Source: Prevotella sp. CAG:1320
Lineage (GTDB): Bacteria > Bacteroidota > Bacteroidia > Bacteroidales > Bacteroidaceae
Direction: 5' to 3'
NCBI GenBank assembly: GCA_000435635.1
Contig: FR882107.1
Coordinates: 1-64,000, forward strand
Length of the DNA stretch: 64,000 nt
Shown: one piece after another, positions 50,346-61,218 of the stretch
How positions within the stretch are numbered: the stretch's first letter is position 1
How the letters are laid out: each line of letters begins with the position of its first letter
The notes under the pieces: model-generated
Database searches by the model: none
Seen by the model: the letters and a program-made list of their open reading frames with translations, nothing else
Told to the model about the DNA's origin: nothing
Position numbers and translations under genes: made by a program

Positions 50346-51338
50346 TTATTCCTTGTCCAATTTATACTTTGTGATGTCAGTTCCAAAAGACAGATTCAGA
50401 CTCTCGAGCAAATCATCAAGCTCAGTGAGCGATTTCTTACCAAAGTTGCGGAACTTCAAGAGATCAGTCTTATTGTATTGCACCAAGTCACCCAAGGTCT
50501 CCACGTCGGCTGCCTTAAGGCAGTTAAGCGCACGAACAGAAAGGTTCATGTCCACCAAACGGGTCTTGAGTAATTGACGCATATGCAATATCTCCTCATC
50601 AAACTCCTGGTTGTTCTCGGCATCAGGATTCTCCAGGGAGATCTTCTCGTCAGAGAACAACATGAAATGATAGATAAGGATCTTCGCGGACTCTTTCAGC
50701 GCGTCTTTGGGGCTAATGGAACCATCCGTCGTCACCTCGATAACAAGCTTATCATAGTCGGTCTTTTGCTCAACACGATATGGCTCTACCGAGTATCTGA
50801 CGTTGCGGATAGGGGTGTAGATGGAATCGATGGGAAGTACATTGACCTCTGTGCAGAACTCACGGTTTTCCTCTGCGGGAACATAACCACGACCTTTGTT
50901 GATTGTAAGGTCTATCTGCATGGAAGCCTTCGAATCCAAATGACAAATCACCAAATCGGGATTTAACACTTCAAATCCAGTCAGATACTTGCCTATATCA
51001 CCTGCCTTGAACTCTGTAGAGTTTTCAACCGTGATACTAACTTTCTCGTTTTCGAACTCTTCTACTACTTGCTTGAACCGAACTTGCTTCAAGTTCAAGA
51101 TAATGTTAGTCACGTCTTCCTTTACACCTGGTACTGAAGAGAACTCATGCTCAACACCGCCAATGTGCACGGTATTGATGGCATAGCCCTCCAGTGAGGA
51201 AAGGAGAATGCGGCGCAAAGCATTACCAATGGTAACACCAAAGCCAGGCTCAAGTGGACGGAACTCAAACTTTCCGAACTTGTCATTAGCCTCTAACATT
51301 ACAACCTTATCGGGCTTTTGAAATGCTAATATCGCCAT
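50346..51338 (-). CDS. rpoA: RNA polymerase alpha subunit
   Basis: 330 residues. The N-terminal assembly domain carries [18 protein letters not shown]; the C-terminal domain (about 250-320) carries helix-hairpin-helix segments [17 protein letters not shown] and [15 protein letters not shown] that contact DNA and activators. It nucleates assembly of RNA polymerase. Confidence 0.98.
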   Translation of the reverse strand: MAILAFQKPDKVVMLEANDKFGKFEFRPLEPGFGVTIGNALRRILLSSLEGYAINTVHIGGVEHEFSSVPGVKEDVTNIILNLKQVRFKQVVEEFENEKVSITVENSTEFKAGDIGKYLTGFEVLNPDLVICHLDSKASMQIDLTINKGRGYVPAEENREFCTEVNVLPIDSIYTPIRNVRYSVEPYRVEQKTDYDKLVIEVTTDGSISPKDALKESAKILIYHFMLFSDEKISLENPDAENNQEFDEEILHMRQLLKTRLVDMNLSVRALNCLKAADVETLGDLVQYNKTDLLKFRNFGKKSLTELDDLLESLNLSFGTDITKYKLDKE

Positions 51339-51349
51339 TAATTCAATGA

Positions 51350-51955
51350 TTATTTAGAGTACAACTCAACGATTAACTGCTCCTTGATGTTCTCAGGAAT
51401 GTCGGCACGCTCGGGCTTGTGAAGGAACTTACCGCACTTTGCGTTATCGTCCCACTCCAACCAAGGATACTTGCTGTGATTGTAACCTGCCAAAGCAGCC
51501 TCAATCACCTCGAGAGACTTGGCCTTCTCACGAACACCTACCACCATGCCAGGCTTTACAGAGAAAGAAGGAATGTTAACCACCCTGCCGTCAACAACGA
51601 TATGCTTGTGGCTAACCAACTGGCGAGCAGCGGCACGAGTGGGAGCTATACCCAAACGGAATACCACGTTGTCTAAACGGCTCTCCAGATTCTGCAGCAG
51701 CACCTCACCTGTAATACCATCGGCCTTGGCAGCCTTCTCGAACATATTACGGAACTGACGCTCAAGTACACCATAAGTATACTTGGCCTTTTGCTTCTCT
51801 GCCAACATGACACCATATTCAGACATCTTTCTACGACGGCTGTTGCCATGCTGTCCAGGAGGGAAGTTTCTTCTGGACAAAACTTTGTCTGCGCCGAAAA
51901 TGGGCTCACCAAAACGACGCGCAATCTTAGATTTCGGACCTATGTATCTTGCCAT
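51350..51955 (-). CDS. rpsD: 30S ribosomal protein S4
   Basis: 201 residues. [16 protein letters not shown] at the N-terminus and the S4 RNA-binding domain with [20 protein letters not shown] and [16 protein letters not shown]. No zinc cysteines in the N-terminal part, so the C-minus form. It nucleates 30S assembly. Lies 11 bases before rpoA. Confidence 0.98.
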   Translation of the reverse strand: MARYIGPKSKIARRFGEPIFGADKVLSRRNFPPGQHGNSRRRKMSEYGVMLAEKQKAKYTYGVLERQFRNMFEKAAKADGITGEVLLQNLESRLDNVVFRLGIAPTRAAARQLVSHKHIVVDGRVVNIPSFSVKPGMVVGVREKAKSLEVIEAALAGYNHSKYPWLEWDDNAKCGKFLHKPERADIPENIKEQLIVELYSK

Positions 51956-51996
51956 AATATATAAATAAATGCTTGTGTGTAAATGTCAAGAATGGA

Positions 51997-52386
51997 TTAA
52001 ACGCGGCGGCGCTTGGGAGGACGGCAGCCATTGTGGGGCAATGGAGTCACATCAATAATCTCTGTGACCTCGATTCCTGCGCCATGCACGGCACGGATAG
52101 CGGACTCACGTCCGTTTCCAGGACCCTTGACATAAGCTTTCACCTTGCGCAAACCCAAGTCAAACGCAACTTTCGCACAATCCTCAGCAGCCATCTGAGC
52201 AGCATAGGGAGTGTTCTTCTTTGAGCCACGGAAACCCATCTTTCCTGCAGAAGACCAAGAAATGACTTGGCCTTCACTATTCGTCAAAGATACGATGATA
52301 TTATTAAAAGAGCTGTGAACGTGGAGTTGACCAAGAGCGTCAATACGCACGTTTCTCTTCTTGGAAGTCGTTTTTGTCTTTGCCAT
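51997..52386 (-). CDS. rpsK: 30S ribosomal protein S11
   Basis: 129 residues of the usual length. [38 protein letters not shown] and the C-terminal [18 protein letters not shown] are diagnostic. It shapes the mRNA exit channel of the 30S platform. Confidence 0.98.
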   Translation of the reverse strand: MAKTKTTSKKRNVRIDALGQLHVHSSFNNIIVSLTNSEGQVISWSSAGKMGFRGSKKNTPYAAQMAAEDCAKVAFDLGLRKVKAYVKGPGNGRESAIRAVHGAGIEVTEIIDVTPLPHNGCRPPKRRRV

Positions 52387-52406
52387 AATGTCAATCCTCC
52401 TTCAGA

Positions 52407-52787
52407 TTACTTAGTAGCCTTCTTCTTGTTAGCGACAGTCTTCTTCTTTCCCTTGCGGGTACGTGCGTTGTTCTTCGTGCTCTGACCACGAACGGGAAGA
52501 CCATTGCGATGCCTAATACCACGATAGCAACCTATGTCCATCAATCGCTTGATGTTCATTTGGATCTCGGAACGGAGATCACCTTCTACCTTGTACTCAG
52601 CTCCGATAATCTCACGGATTTTGGCTGCCTGGTCATCAGACCATTCGTTGACTTTCAAGTCACGGCTCACGCCTGCCTTATCCAATATCTTTGCTGAACT
52701 ACTTCGACCTATACCATAGATATAGGTCAATGCGATTTCGCCACGCTTATTCTGGGGCAAATCTACTCCAACAATTCTTATTGCCAT
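52407..52787 (-). CDS. rpsM: 30S ribosomal protein S13
   Basis: 126 residues. [20 protein letters not shown] at the start and [20 protein letters not shown] in the C-terminal arm that reaches the tRNA sites. It leads the promoter-distal block rpsM-rpsK-rpsD-rpoA-rplQ, which has its own internal promoter at 52833-52860. Confidence 0.98.
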   Translation of the reverse strand: MAIRIVGVDLPQNKRGEIALTYIYGIGRSSSAKILDKAGVSRDLKVNEWSDDQAAKIREIIGAEYKVEGDLRSEIQMNIKRLMDIGCYRGIRHRNGLPVRGQSTKNNARTRKGKKKTVANKKKATK

Positions 52788-52832
52788 TGTAATAAATAAT
52801 GATTAAATAAACTTTTACCTGTTAAAGGCCTG

Positions 52833-52860
52833 CAAAATTACGAAGATTTTCCGACATCAA
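52833..52860 (-). promoter_or_regulatory. Internal promoter before rpsM
   Basis: TTG (52858-52860), 17 bases, TAATTTTG (52833-52840) on the minus strand, in the 96-base gap between rpmJ and rpsM. It would give rpoA and its partners a supply independent of the upstream operon. Confidence 0.65.
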
Positions 52861-52883
52861 CGCACTTTTACAGAAAATTAACA

Positions 52884-53000
52884 TTAACCCTGGCGCAACT
52901 TGTACTTAGGGTTTTTCTTGTTGATGACAAACAAGCGACCCTTGCGACGTACGATCTTGCAGTCGGGAGTACGCTTTTTCAATGATGCTCTTGTTTTCAT
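52884..53000 (-). CDS. rpmJ: 50S ribosomal protein L36
   Basis: 38 residues: [19 protein letters not shown] at the N-terminus and a basic end KYKLRQG. It keeps only one of the four zinc ligands (Cys in PDCK), so it is the zinc-independent form. It stabilises the 23S rRNA core. 20 bases after infA. Confidence 0.96.
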   Translation of the reverse strand: MKTRASLKKRTPDCKIVRRKGRLFVINKKNPKYKLRQG

Positions 53001-53020
53001 ATCCTTGGAATAATAGATGG

Positions 53021-53239
53021 TTATTTGTATCTAAATACTATTCTGCCCTTTGTCAAATCGTAGGGACTCATCTCTACTTTCACTTTATCTCCAGGCAATA
53101 TCTTAATGTAATGCATGCGCATCTTACCAGATATATGCGCCGTAATATCTACACCATTTTCCAACTCAACGCGGAACATTGCGTTGGACAATGCCTCAAC
53201 GATGGTACCGTCTTGCTCTATTGCAGATTGTTTTGCCAT
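53021..53239 (-). CDS. infA: Translation initiation factor IF-1
   Basis: 72 residues, the normal length. OB-fold sequence [34 protein letters not shown] and [15 protein letters not shown]. It binds the A site during initiation. Its start lies 3 bases after the map stop. Confidence 0.98.
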   Translation of the reverse strand: MAKQSAIEQDGTIVEALSNAMFRVELENGVDITAHISGKMRMHYIKILPGDKVKVEMSPYDLTKGRIVFRYK

Positions 53240-53242
53240 ATA

Positions 53243-54043
53243 TTAATTGTTTTCTCTTTCAAATTGTTCTATTTCCTTAAACGAAGACAATATCTCAGCC
53301 TCACCTTGTCTTATCACAATGGTATGTTCAAAATGGGCAGCAGGCTTCATGTCCCGTGTAATGATTCCCCATTTATCGGGAAGCAAGAACACCCTGCGGT
53401 CTCCCATCGTAACCATCGGTTCAATCGCAATGCACATACTGGACTTTAACATCACACCCGAGCCTTCACTTCCATAATTGGGCACTTGAGGCTCCTCGTG
53501 CATATCACGACCAACACCATGACCCGTGAATTCTCTTACGATTCCGTATCCATGACTCTCACAATACGTCTGCACAGCGTGACCTATATCACCCACATGC
53601 CTTCCCGCTATAGCCACCTCAATCCCTTTATACAAGGATTCCTTAGTGGTAGCCAAAAGCCTCTTGACTTCTGGGGCAACTTCGCCTACGCAAAACGTAT
53701 AACAGCTATCACCATTAAACCCATCCAACAAAGCACCACAATCAATCGAGATGATATCACCCTCACGTAGTACCTGTTTATCACTGGGTATGCCATGGAC
53801 TACAACCTCATTTACCGAGGTGCAAATACTGGCGGGGAATGGTGATCCAAATGGATTGGGGTAGCCCATGAAAGTAGGGACTGCCCCATGGTCTCGGATA
53901 AACTCTTCGGCCAATTGATCCAATTGGAGGGTTGTTACACCCGGTCTAATATGTCTACCTAATTCCGCAAGCGTAGCTCCTACGAGCTGATTGGCCTTGC
54001 GCATCAAGTCTATCTCATCTTCTGTCTTTAGGAATATTGACAT
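53243..54043 (-). CDS. map: Methionine aminopeptidase, type I
   Basis: 266 residues. Metal ligands are visible in IISIDCGALLDGFNGDSCY (two Asp), FTGHGVGRDMHEEP (His), CIAIEPMV (Glu) and HFEHTIVIRQGEAE (Glu). It removes the initiator methionine. It sits between secY and infA, as in many Bacteroidota and Gram-positive operons. Confidence 0.97.
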   Translation of the reverse strand: MSIFLKTEDEIDLMRKANQLVGATLAELGRHIRPGVTTLQLDQLAEEFIRDHGAVPTFMGYPNPFGSPFPASICTSVNEVVVHGIPSDKQVLREGDIISIDCGALLDGFNGDSCYTFCVGEVAPEVKRLLATTKESLYKGIEVAIAGRHVGDIGHAVQTYCESHGYGIVREFTGHGVGRDMHEEPQVPNYGSEGSGVMLKSSMCIAIEPMVTMGDRRVFLLPDKWGIITRDMKPAAHFEHTIVIRQGEAEILSSFKEIEQFERENN

Positions 54044-54057
54044 TCAAAAAGATATGA

Positions 54058-55392
54058 TCAATAGGCAGAAACACCACCCTGGCGAGTATGACCAGAATTA
54101 AGCAAACCATCGTAATGACGCATCATCAAATGGCTCTCTATCTGTTGCAATGAGTCGATAACGACACCGACAAGTATCAACAAAGACGTTCCTCCGAAGA
54201 ACTGAGCAAAGCCTTGCTGCACATCTAGCAGGCTAGCCAAAGCCGGCATGATGGCAATAAAAGCTATGAAGAGTGAACCAGGGAATGTAATACGAGACAT
54301 CACGGTATCGATATAATCTGCAGTATCCTTACCAGGTTTCACGCCAGGGATAAAACCATTGTTTCGTTTCATGTCCTCTGCCATCTGGGTAGGATTAAGC
54401 GTGATAGCCGTGTAAAAATAGGTGAACGCAACCACGAGGACAACATACACCGCATTATACAAGAAGCTATTTGTATCCAAAAGCTGACGCATAACATTGC
54501 TAGTATTATCCGTATTGAAGCGAACGATGGTCAAAGGAATGAACATCAATGCCTGCGCAAAGATGATTGGCATTACATTGGCCGCGAACAACTTTAAGGG
54601 GATATACTGGCGTGCACCGCCATATTGCTTGTTACCGACAACACGCTTAGCATACTGAACAGGAATTTTGCGAACACCTTGCACCAATAAGATAGAAGCG
54701 CAAACAACAAGGTAAAGGATAATCAACTCCACGACAAACATGATGATACCTCCACCAGTAATTACCTGCAAACGAGAGGTAAACTCCTGGATAAACGCCT
54801 GAGGAAGACGTGCGATAATACCAATCATAATTATCAAGGAGACTCCATTACCTACGCCCTTATCAGTGATTCGCTCACCAAGCCAAAGCACGAACATACT
54901 GCCTGCGGCAAGAATGATAGTTGCGGGAACCATGAATGCCGTCCAACTAATGCCTACCAAAGCATCATGGGCCTGCATCTTCAAGTTCAAGAGGTAACTA
55001 GGAGCCTGGAACAGCAGGATTGCCACCGTCAAGATCCTAGTATACCATTGTATCTTCTTGCGACCACTTTCACCCTCGCGCTGCATCTTTTGGAAATAAG
55101 GCACAGCAACGGCAAGCAGCTGCATAACGATAGATGCTGAGATGTAAGGCATGATTCCCAACGCAAACATTGATGCGTTAGAAAACGCTCCACCGGAGAA
55201 CATATCTAGAAGAGACATCAATCCTCCCTCTGTCTGACTACGCAAGTTGCCTAGCGCAACGGGGTCAATACCAGGAAGCACGACAAACGAACCAAAACGA
55301 TATACTGCCGTGAAAAGGAAAGTGACAAGGAGTCGCTGACGCAAATCCTCAATCTTCCAACAGTTCTTCAGTGTCTCAATAAACTTTTTCAT
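54058..55392 (-). CDS. secY: Preprotein translocase subunit SecY
   Basis: 444 residues with ten membrane helices. Plug and helix 2 region GIDPVALGNLRSQTEGGLMS, MPYISASIVMQLLAVAVPYF, and the cytoplasmic loop VVGNKQYGGARQYIPLKLF are standard. It forms the inner-membrane protein channel with SecE and SecG. 8 bases after rplO. Confidence 0.98.
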   Translation of the reverse strand: MKKFIETLKNCWKIEDLRQRLLVTFLFTAVYRFGSFVVLPGIDPVALGNLRSQTEGGLMSLLDMFSGGAFSNASMFALGIMPYISASIVMQLLAVAVPYFQKMQREGESGRKKIQWYTRILTVAILLFQAPSYLLNLKMQAHDALVGISWTAFMVPATIILAAGSMFVLWLGERITDKGVGNGVSLIIMIGIIARLPQAFIQEFTSRLQVITGGGIIMFVVELIILYLVVCASILLVQGVRKIPVQYAKRVVGNKQYGGARQYIPLKLFAANVMPIIFAQALMFIPLTIVRFNTDNTSNVMRQLLDTNSFLYNAVYVVLVVAFTYFYTAITLNPTQMAEDMKRNNGFIPGVKPGKDTADYIDTVMSRITFPGSLFIAFIAIMPALASLLDVQQGFAQFFGGTSLLILVGVVIDSLQQIESHLMMRHYDGLLNSGHTRQGGVSAY

Positions 55393-55400
55393 CTACGTTA

Positions 55401-55847
55401 TTAGATTATTGTCACGCTACCACCCACAGCCTTGATAGCCTCTTCGGCTGACTTGGAGAAAGCGTTAGCTTCAACTTCCAGTTTTGCTTTCAATTCACCT
55501 TTACCAAGTATCTTTACCAACACCTTACCTTTAGCAAAGCCAGCCTCCTTCAACTCAGCGAGACCTATCTTGCTAAGGTTCTTACTCTCGGCAAGAGCCT
55601 GAAGTGTAGACAAATTAACTGCCTGGTATTCCTTATGATTTATATTCTTAAATCCAAACTTGGGAACTCGACGTTGCAAGGGCATCTGACCACCCTCAAA
55701 ACCAATCTTCCTCTTATAACCAGAGCGAGCCTTGGCACCCTTATGTCCACGGGTAGAGGTTCCTCCCAATCCAGAACCTGGACCTCGACCAATACGACGA
55801 CGTGAATGGGTAGAGCCTGCAGCTGGTTTCAATGTATGTAATTTCAT
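55401..55847 (-). CDS. rplO: 50S ribosomal protein L15
   Basis: 148 residues. MKLHTLKPAAGSTHSRRRIG, RGHKGAKARSGYKRKIGFEG and C-terminal VEANAFSKSAEEAIKAVGGS. Late-assembly protein of the 50S subunit. Confidence 0.98.
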   Translation of the reverse strand: MKLHTLKPAAGSTHSRRRIGRGPGSGLGGTSTRGHKGAKARSGYKRKIGFEGGQMPLQRRVPKFGFKNINHKEYQAVNLSTLQALAESKNLSKIGLAELKEAGFAKGKVLVKILGKGELKAKLEVEANAFSKSAEEAIKAVGGSVTII

Positions 55848-55870
55848 AATTACTCCTTTTAAAAGTTATA

Positions 55871-56047
55871 TTACTCAACGATGGTAACCAAATGATGAAC
55901 CTTGCGAATCATTCCACGGATGCTGGGAGTATCCTCTACCTCAACAACCTGGGAGATCCTGTGAAGTCCGAGAGATAGCAATGTACGCTTTTGGTCTACA
56001 GGCGCACCTATTCTACTCTTTATCTGCTTGATCTTAATTGTTGCCAT
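55871..56047 (-). CDS. rpmD: 50S ribosomal protein L30
   Basis: 58 residues from MATIKIKQIKSRIGAPVDQK. The first ATG of the frame (56065) falls in rpsE, so the internal start is used. Typical bacterial short L30. Confidence 0.97.
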   Translation of the reverse strand: MATIKIKQIKSRIGAPVDQKRTLLSLGLHRISQVVEVEDTPSIRGMIRKVHHLVTIVE

Positions 56048-56064
56048 ATAATCTACTCTCCTCA

Positions 56065-56577
56065 TTAACCGTTAAACACCTTGTCCAGACTGACACCACG
56101 CATGGCCGCAATAGTATGAGCATCACGCATCTCCGCCAAGGCTCCAATTGTAGCCTTCACCAAGTTGTGAGCATTGGAGGAACCCTTTGACTTTGCGATG
56201 ACATCCTTAACACCCACACTCTCCAAAACCGCACGCATGGCACCACCTGCTTTCACACCAGTACCAGGAGCGGCAGGTTTCAAAAGAACCCTTGCGCCAC
56301 CAAAGGAATATTCAATTTCATGAGGCACAGTACCTTTCAACACAGGTACCTTGACAAGATTCTTCTTTGCAGCCTCTGTGCCTTTGGCTATCGCAGCGGA
56401 AACCTCACCTGCCTTACCAAGACCATAACCGATAACGCCATTACCGTCACCTACCACAACTATGGCCGCGAAGGTGAAAGTACGTCCACCCTTGGTAACC
56501 TTCGTCACGCGGTTGATGGCAACCAAACGATCTTTCAGTTCGATGTCACTATTTACTTTTACTCTATTCATTGCCAT
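56065..56577 (-). CDS. rpsE: 30S ribosomal protein S5
   Basis: 170 residues. [40 protein letters not shown] and [20 protein letters not shown]. It acts in decoding fidelity and in opening of mRNA structure. Confidence 0.98.
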   Translation of the reverse strand: MAMNRVKVNSDIELKDRLVAINRVTKVTKGGRTFTFAAIVVVGDGNGVIGYGLGKAGEVSAAIAKGTEAAKKNLVKVPVLKGTVPHEIEYSFGGARVLLKPAAPGTGVKAGGAMRAVLESVGVKDVIAKSKGSSNAHNLVKATIGALAEMRDAHTIAAMRGVSLDKVFNG

Positions 56578-56583
56578 AATCGT

Positions 56584-56928
56584 TTAAAAGTTAAGACCTC
56601 CCTTACGAGCAGCGTCAGCCAACTCCTTTACACGACCGTGATACAAGTAACCGTTACGATCAAAAACCACAGACTCGATACCTGCAGCCTTGGCCTTCTC
56701 TGCCACCAACTCGCCCACTTTCTGAGCTTGTTGTTGCTTTGGCATCTTCTCCATTCCGAGAGAAGAAGCAGAAGCTAACGTGGTACCTGTCAAATCGTTA
56801 ATCACTTGCGCATAAATCTGTTTGTTGGAACGAAATACGCTCAAACGGGGACGTTCGGCAGTACCCTTTATCTTTTTACGAATGCGAAACTTTATCTTAA
56901 TTCGTCTTTCTATCTTATTTGTACTCAT
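56584..56928 (-). CDS. rplR: 50S ribosomal protein L18
   Basis: 114 residues. [20 protein letters not shown] and [20 protein letters not shown]. It binds 5S rRNA together with L5 and L25-type proteins. Confidence 0.98.
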   Translation of the reverse strand: MSTNKIERRIKIKFRIRKKIKGTAERPRLSVFRSNKQIYAQVINDLTGTTLASASSLGMEKMPKQQQAQKVGELVAEKAKAAGIESVVFDRNGYLYHGRVKELADAARKGGLNF

Positions 56929-56946
56929 AATCGTAAACTTTAAAAA

Positions 56947-57519
56947 TTACTTAGCTGCAGCGGTCTTACCAGACTTTCTGCGAATAACCTCTCCCTTGAA
57001 GAGGATTCCTTTACCTTTATAAGGCTCAGGCATACGGAAAGAACGAATTTTCGCACAGATGAGTCCGAGCAACTGCTTGTCGCATGACTCTAATATAATG
57101 AGGGGATTCTGATTTCTCTCAGACTTTGTTTCAACCTTTACCTCACTAGGAAGCTGGATGAAAATGGGGTGCGTATATCCCAAAGTAAGCTCAATAAGGT
57201 TACCTTGGTTAGAAACACGATAACCCACACCTACAAGTTCTAGCTCCTTCTTGTATCCTTCACTAACTCCAATAACCATATTATTGACAAGTGAACGATA
57301 CAAACCATGAAAAGCTTGCTTCTGCTTATAGTTTACGGGGCTATTTTCATCTATCTCAAGAGTTATCACTCCATCTTGGTTAGTGAACTTTATTGAAGGA
57401 TCAATCTTTTGCGAAAGTTCTCCCTTCGGTCCTTTTACAGACACTACATTAGTAGCAGCATCAAAATTCACCGTAACACCTGCGGGGATGTTGATTGGCA
57501 ACTTACCTATTCTAGACAT
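56947..57519 (-). CDS. rplF: 50S ribosomal protein L6
   Basis: 190 residues, slightly longer than usual because of a C-terminal extension ending SGKTAAAK. MSRIGKLPINIPAGVTVNFD and the signature PEPYKGKGILFKGEVIRRKS are present. Confidence 0.98.
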   Translation of the reverse strand: MSRIGKLPINIPAGVTVNFDAATNVVSVKGPKGELSQKIDPSIKFTNQDGVITLEIDENSPVNYKQKQAFHGLYRSLVNNMVIGVSEGYKKELELVGVGYRVSNQGNLIELTLGYTHPIFIQLPSEVKVETKSERNQNPLIILESCDKQLLGLICAKIRSFRMPEPYKGKGILFKGEVIRRKSGKTAAAK

Positions 57520-57533
57520 ACTCTATCCTCCAA

Positions 57534-57929
57534 TTAATATATGTAACAAAGCACCTCACCACCAATCTTCATGGCAGTAGCCTCTTTGTCTGTCATTACA
57601 CCTTTGGATGTAGATAATATGGCAATACCTAATCCGTTGATAACCCTCGGCATGTCTTTGTAACCTGTATACTTACGCAAACCAGGGGTAGACACGCGCT
57701 TTAAACACTTAATAGCGTTCAGCTTTGTATTAGGGTCGTACTTCAAGGCAACCTTGATAGAACCCTGCGGTCCATCCTCTATGAACTTATAGTTCAGGAT
57801 GTAACCCTTCTCGAAAAGGATCTTCGTGATCTCTTTCTTTAAATTGGACGCAGGAATTTCTACCACACGGTGATGAGCCATAATGGCGTTCCTGAGTCTA
57901 GTCAGATAATCTGCTATTGGATCTGTCAT
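57534..57929 (-). CDS. rpsH: 30S ribosomal protein S8
   Basis: 131 residues. MTDPIADYLTRLRNAIMAHH and GLGIAILSTSKGVMTDKEAT. Primary binder of the 16S central domain and, in E. coli, the translational repressor of the spc genes. A small stem (TCGGG/CCCGA, 57949-57963) lies in the 67-base gap before it. Confidence 0.98.
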   Translation of the reverse strand: MTDPIADYLTRLRNAIMAHHRVVEIPASNLKKEITKILFEKGYILNYKFIEDGPQGSIKVALKYDPNTKLNAIKCLKRVSTPGLRKYTGYKDMPRVINGLGIAILSTSKGVMTDKEATAMKIGGEVLCYIY

Positions 57930-57996
57930 ATTATTGAAAATTAATTGATCGGGACTACCCCGACAATATTAAAAAATAAATACCTCTCTCGTAATC

Positions 57997-58299
57997 TTAC
58001 CAGCTTGCTTTCTTAACTCCAGGTATAAGACCTGCGGAAGCCATCTCGCGGAACTGGATACGGGAAATGCCAAACTGGCGAATATATCCCTTGGGGCGAC
58101 CCGTAATCTTGCATCGATTGTGCAAACGAATAGGATTTGCATTCCTGGGGATGGACTGTAACTTGCGAGCAGCCTCATATGCCTCTGCAGGATCATCGGT
58201 AGTAGCGATAATCTTCTTTAGAGCCGCACGTTTCTCCGCATAACGAGCCACCAATTTCGCACGCTTCACCTCGCGGGCTTTCATTGATTCTTTTGCCAT
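57997..58299 (-). CDS. rpsN: 30S ribosomal protein S14 (zinc-free form)
   Basis: 100 residues, the long type. [20 protein letters not shown] and [20 protein letters not shown]. Only one cysteine remains of the zinc-ribbon, so this is the C-minus paralogue. Confidence 0.98.
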   Translation of the reverse strand: MAKESMKAREVKRAKLVARYAEKRAALKKIIATTDDPAEAYEAARKLQSIPRNANPIRLHNRCKITGRPKGYIRQFGISRIQFREMASAGLIPGVKKASW

Positions 58300-58304
58300 A
58301 TCAC

Positions 58305-58859
58305 TTAATCATTTTTAGCGTTCTTGAAAGGAATTCCGAATGCTTTCAGCAAAGCATAACCTTCCTCATCAGTCTGCGCTGAAGTAACGAAGGTGATGTT
58401 CATACCTTGCAAACGGGTAATCTCATCGAGATTTATCTCAGGGAAGATAATTTGTTCGGTGATACCAAGCGTATAATTACCACGTCCATCGAACTTACTC
58501 TCCACACCCTTGAAGTCACGAATACGAGGCAGAGCGACACGAATAAGCTTCTCTAAGAATTCATACATACGTTCACGGCGAAGAGTTACCATTACACCAA
58601 TGGGCATCTTCTTGCGAAGCTTAAAGTTAGAGATATCCTTCTTGGAATAAGTGGCTACAGCTTTCTGGCCTGTAATTGCCGTTATTTCGTTGATAGCCAC
58701 ATCTATCATCTTCTTGTCCTGCGTAGCATCACCCAGGCCTTGGTTGATGACAATCTTCTTGAGTACAGGTATCTGCATTGGTGAAGAGTAGGAGAACTGC
58801 TTCATCAGCGCAGGAGCGATAATCTCCTTATATTGCTTCTTTAACTGTGCTGTTTCCAT
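58305..58859 (-). CDS. rplE: 50S ribosomal protein L5
   Basis: 184 residues. [20 protein letters not shown] and [20 protein letters not shown]. 5S rRNA-binding protein. Its start overlaps the rplX stop by one base. Confidence 0.98.
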   Translation of the reverse strand: METAQLKKQYKEIIAPALMKQFSYSSPMQIPVLKKIVINQGLGDATQDKKMIDVAINEITAITGQKAVATYSKKDISNFKLRKKMPIGVMVTLRRERMYEFLEKLIRVALPRIRDFKGVESKFDGRGNYTLGITEQIIFPEINLDEITRLQGMNITFVTSAQTDEEGYALLKAFGIPFKNAKND

Positions 58860-59194
58860 TACTTGATTTCCTTTCCAGATTTTTTTGCGACACGTATCAC
58901 GTTCTTGCCCTCATGCTTAATGGACACACGTGTTGGCTTGCCACTCTCGGGATCTACCAGGCTTAGATTTGAAATGTGTATAGGAGCCTCCTGCTTAATG
59001 ATGCCTCCTTGTGGATATTTGGCAGATGGCTTCATGCACTTAGAGACCATATTCACGCCCTCTACAATTGCGGTCTGTTTATCAACATTGACTTTCAAGA
59101 CCTTGTGCGGAGTATTCTGGCCAGGACGCTTATAGTTGTTGCGTCCAGTAAGCACCAGAACCATATCGCCTTTCTTAATATGCAACTTGCTCAT
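58859..59194 (-). CDS. rplX: 50S ribosomal protein L24
   Basis: 111 residues. KOW motif [19 protein letters not shown] and [20 protein letters not shown]. Assembly-initiator protein binding 23S domain I. Confidence 0.97.
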   Translation of the reverse strand: MSKLHIKKGDMVLVLTGRNNYKRPGQNTPHKVLKVNVDKQTAIVEGVNMVSKCMKPSAKYPQGGIIKQEAPIHISNLSLVDPESGKPTRVSIKHEGKNVIRVAKKSGKEIK

Positions 59195-59213
59195 TTAAAA
59201 AATACTTTAAACA

Positions 59214-59579
59214 TTAAAGAACCTCAGGTGCCAAAGAAACCACCTTCATGTTGACTGCACGAATCTCACGAGCCACAGGACCGAAAATACGGCTACCGCG
59301 AAGTTCACCCGCATTATTAAGCAATACACATGCATTGTCATCAAAACGGATATAAGAGCCATCAGGACGACGAATCTCCTTCTTGGTTCGCACGATCAAA
59401 GCCTTAGACACGGTGCCTTTCTTCAAATCACTCGAAGGAATGACATTCTTGACAGCAACTACAATCACGTCACCGATACTTGCATAACGGCGGCCAGTAC
59501 CACCCAATACGCGGATACAAAGAGCCTCACGCGCACCGCTGTTATCACAAACTGTAAGTCTTGATTCTGACTGTATCAT
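59214..59579 (-). CDS. rplN: 50S ribosomal protein L14
   Basis: 121 residues. [20 protein letters not shown] and the signature [20 protein letters not shown]. It lies at the subunit interface. Confidence 0.98.
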   Translation of the reverse strand: MIQSESRLTVCDNSGAREALCIRVLGGTGRRYASIGDVIVVAVKNVIPSSDLKKGTVSKALIVRTKKEIRRPDGSYIRFDDNACVLLNNAGELRGSRIFGPVAREIRAVNMKVVSLAPEVL

Positions 59580-59581
59580 AA

Positions 59582-59839
59582 TTACTTAGCTTTTTCTACG
59601 ATTTGTACTAATCTCCACCTCTTGGTCTTAGAGAGAGGACGGGTCTCCATAATCTGCACGGTATCACCCATATTAGCCTCATTCTTTTCGTCGTGAGCGT
59701 GGTATTTCTTTGTCTTTTGGACAAACTTACCATAAATAGGGTGCATCTCCTTGAACTTGGCGGCAACAACGATGGTCTTATCCATCTTGTTGCTTATAAC
59801 AACCCCTTGCCTAGTCTTTCTTAAATTTCTTGTTTCCAT
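59582..59839 (-). CDS. rpsQ: 30S ribosomal protein S17
   Basis: 85 residues from [20 protein letters not shown]; an ATG three codons upstream is less likely. [20 protein letters not shown] and [20 protein letters not shown]. Its start is close to rpmC (11 bases). Confidence 0.97.
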   Translation of the reverse strand: METRNLRKTRQGVVISNKMDKTIVVAAKFKEMHPIYGKFVQKTKKYHAHDEKNEANMGDTVQIMETRPLSKTKRWRLVQIVEKAK

Positions 59840-59850
59840 CTGAACCATTT

Positions 59851-60045
59851 TTATTTATTAAGTTCCCTACGACGAAGCTCTGTCTTCATGCGAGCGATAT
59901 CACGACGATCCAGCTTAATCTGAGATGGATTCTCAAGTGGAGTCACCTGATGATTGATCTTCTTCACGTGAAGTGCCTCTACGGCACTCTTCAGCTTCTC
60001 AGTCAATTCCTTAGTCTCGAGAGCTTGTATTTCAGTCATCTTCAT
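59851..60045 (-). CDS. rpmC: 50S ribosomal protein L29
   Basis: 64 residues from [20 protein letters not shown]. Signature [20 protein letters not shown]. Lies at the peptide exit tunnel. Starts 2 bases after the rplP stop. Confidence 0.96.
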   Translation of the reverse strand: MKMTEIQALETKELTEKLKSAVEALHVKKINHQVTPLENPSQIKLDRRDIARMKTELRRRELNK

Positions 60046-60047
60046 AA

Positions 60048-60476
60048 TCAAGCGTTTTTATCAAAGTCACGTCTAACAATAAACTTAGTCTTCACGGGCA
60101 GTTTCTGAGCAGCAAGACGCAAAGCCTCTTTTGCAACATCGAAACTAACTCCCTCTACTTCGAAGAGAACACGTCCAGGAGTCACTGGCGCAACCCATCC
60201 TGCAGGATCACCCTTACCTTTACCCATACGTACGTCCGCTGGCTTACGAGTAATAGGTTTATCAGGGAATATACGTATCCAAACCTGCCCCTGACGGTTC
60301 ATATAGCGATTCACTGCCACACGAGCAGCTTCAATTTGCCGACTGTCAATCCACTTGGCCTCAAGGGTCTTGATTCCAAATGAACCAAAAGCCAATTGTG
60401 TACCTCTGTGAGCGTTTCCCTTGTTGCCACGCCCATCTTGAGGTCTTCTATATTTTACTCTTTTTGGCTGTAACAT
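60048..60476 (-). CDS. rplP: 50S ribosomal protein L16
   Basis: 142 residues. [40 protein letters not shown] and [20 protein letters not shown]. It organises the A-site side of the 50S subunit. Confidence 0.98.
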   Translation of the reverse strand: MLQPKRVKYRRPQDGRGNKGNAHRGTQLAFGSFGIKTLEAKWIDSRQIEAARVAVNRYMNRQGQVWIRIFPDKPITRKPADVRMGKGKGDPAGWVAPVTPGRVLFEVEGVSFDVAKEALRLAAQKLPVKTKFIVRRDFDKNA

Positions 60477-60490
60477 GATAGCTTCTACTT

Positions 60491-61213
60491 TTAACGGTTA
60501 TTGTTTCTCTTACGATTACCGCGATTAGGACGGCCACCACGGTTGTTACCCTTGTTGTCCTGTGCGAAACTTGGTGTAAGCTCACGCTTTCCATAAACCT
60601 CGCCACGGCAAATCCACACCTTGATACCAAGAAGTCCCACCTTGGTGAGAGCTTCTGCCTGGCAGTAATCAATATCTGCACGGAAAGTATGCAAAGGAGT
60701 ACGTCCCTCCTTGTACATTTCCTTACGTGCCATTTCCGCACCATTCAAACGGCCTGATATCTGAATTTTTATACCTTCAGCACCAGCACGCATAGTATTG
60801 GCGATAGCCATCTTTATAGCACGGCGATAAGCGATCAAATGCTCAATCTGGCTAGCAATATTCTTTGCCACAATTGTTGCGTCAAGCTCAGGTTTCTTAA
60901 CCTCAAAGATATTGATTTGAATATCTTTCTTGTAAAGCCTCTTCAACTCCTCCTTCAGCTTGTCAACATCCTGTCCACCTTTACCAATAACAAGTCCTGG
61001 GCGGGCAGTGCAAATAGTAATGGTGACAAGCTTCAAAGTGCGTTCGATAACAATACGAGCTACGCTAGCCTTAGCCAAACGCTCATTGAGATACTTGCGA
61101 ATCTTCTGATCCTCTACAAGATTATCTCCAAAACTCTTGCCGCCGAACCAATTTGAATCCCAACCACGAATAATACCTAGTCGGTTACTTATTGGATTAA
61201 CTTTCTGTCCCAT
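60491..61213 (-). CDS. rpsC: 30S ribosomal protein S3
   Basis: 240 residues. [20 protein letters not shown], the KH-domain segment [20 protein letters not shown], and [20 protein letters not shown]. The C-terminus adds a Gly/Arg/Asn-rich tail ([19 protein letters not shown]). It works in mRNA entry and unwinding. Confidence 0.98.
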   Translation of the reverse strand: MGQKVNPISNRLGIIRGWDSNWFGGKSFGDNLVEDQKIRKYLNERLAKASVARIVIERTLKLVTITICTARPGLVIGKGGQDVDKLKEELKRLYKKDIQINIFEVKKPELDATIVAKNIASQIEHLIAYRRAIKMAIANTMRAGAEGIKIQISGRLNGAEMARKEMYKEGRTPLHTFRADIDYCQAEALTKVGLLGIKVWICRGEVYGKRELTPSFAQDNKGNNRGGRPNRGNRKRNNNR

Positions 61214-61218
61214 TCTAT

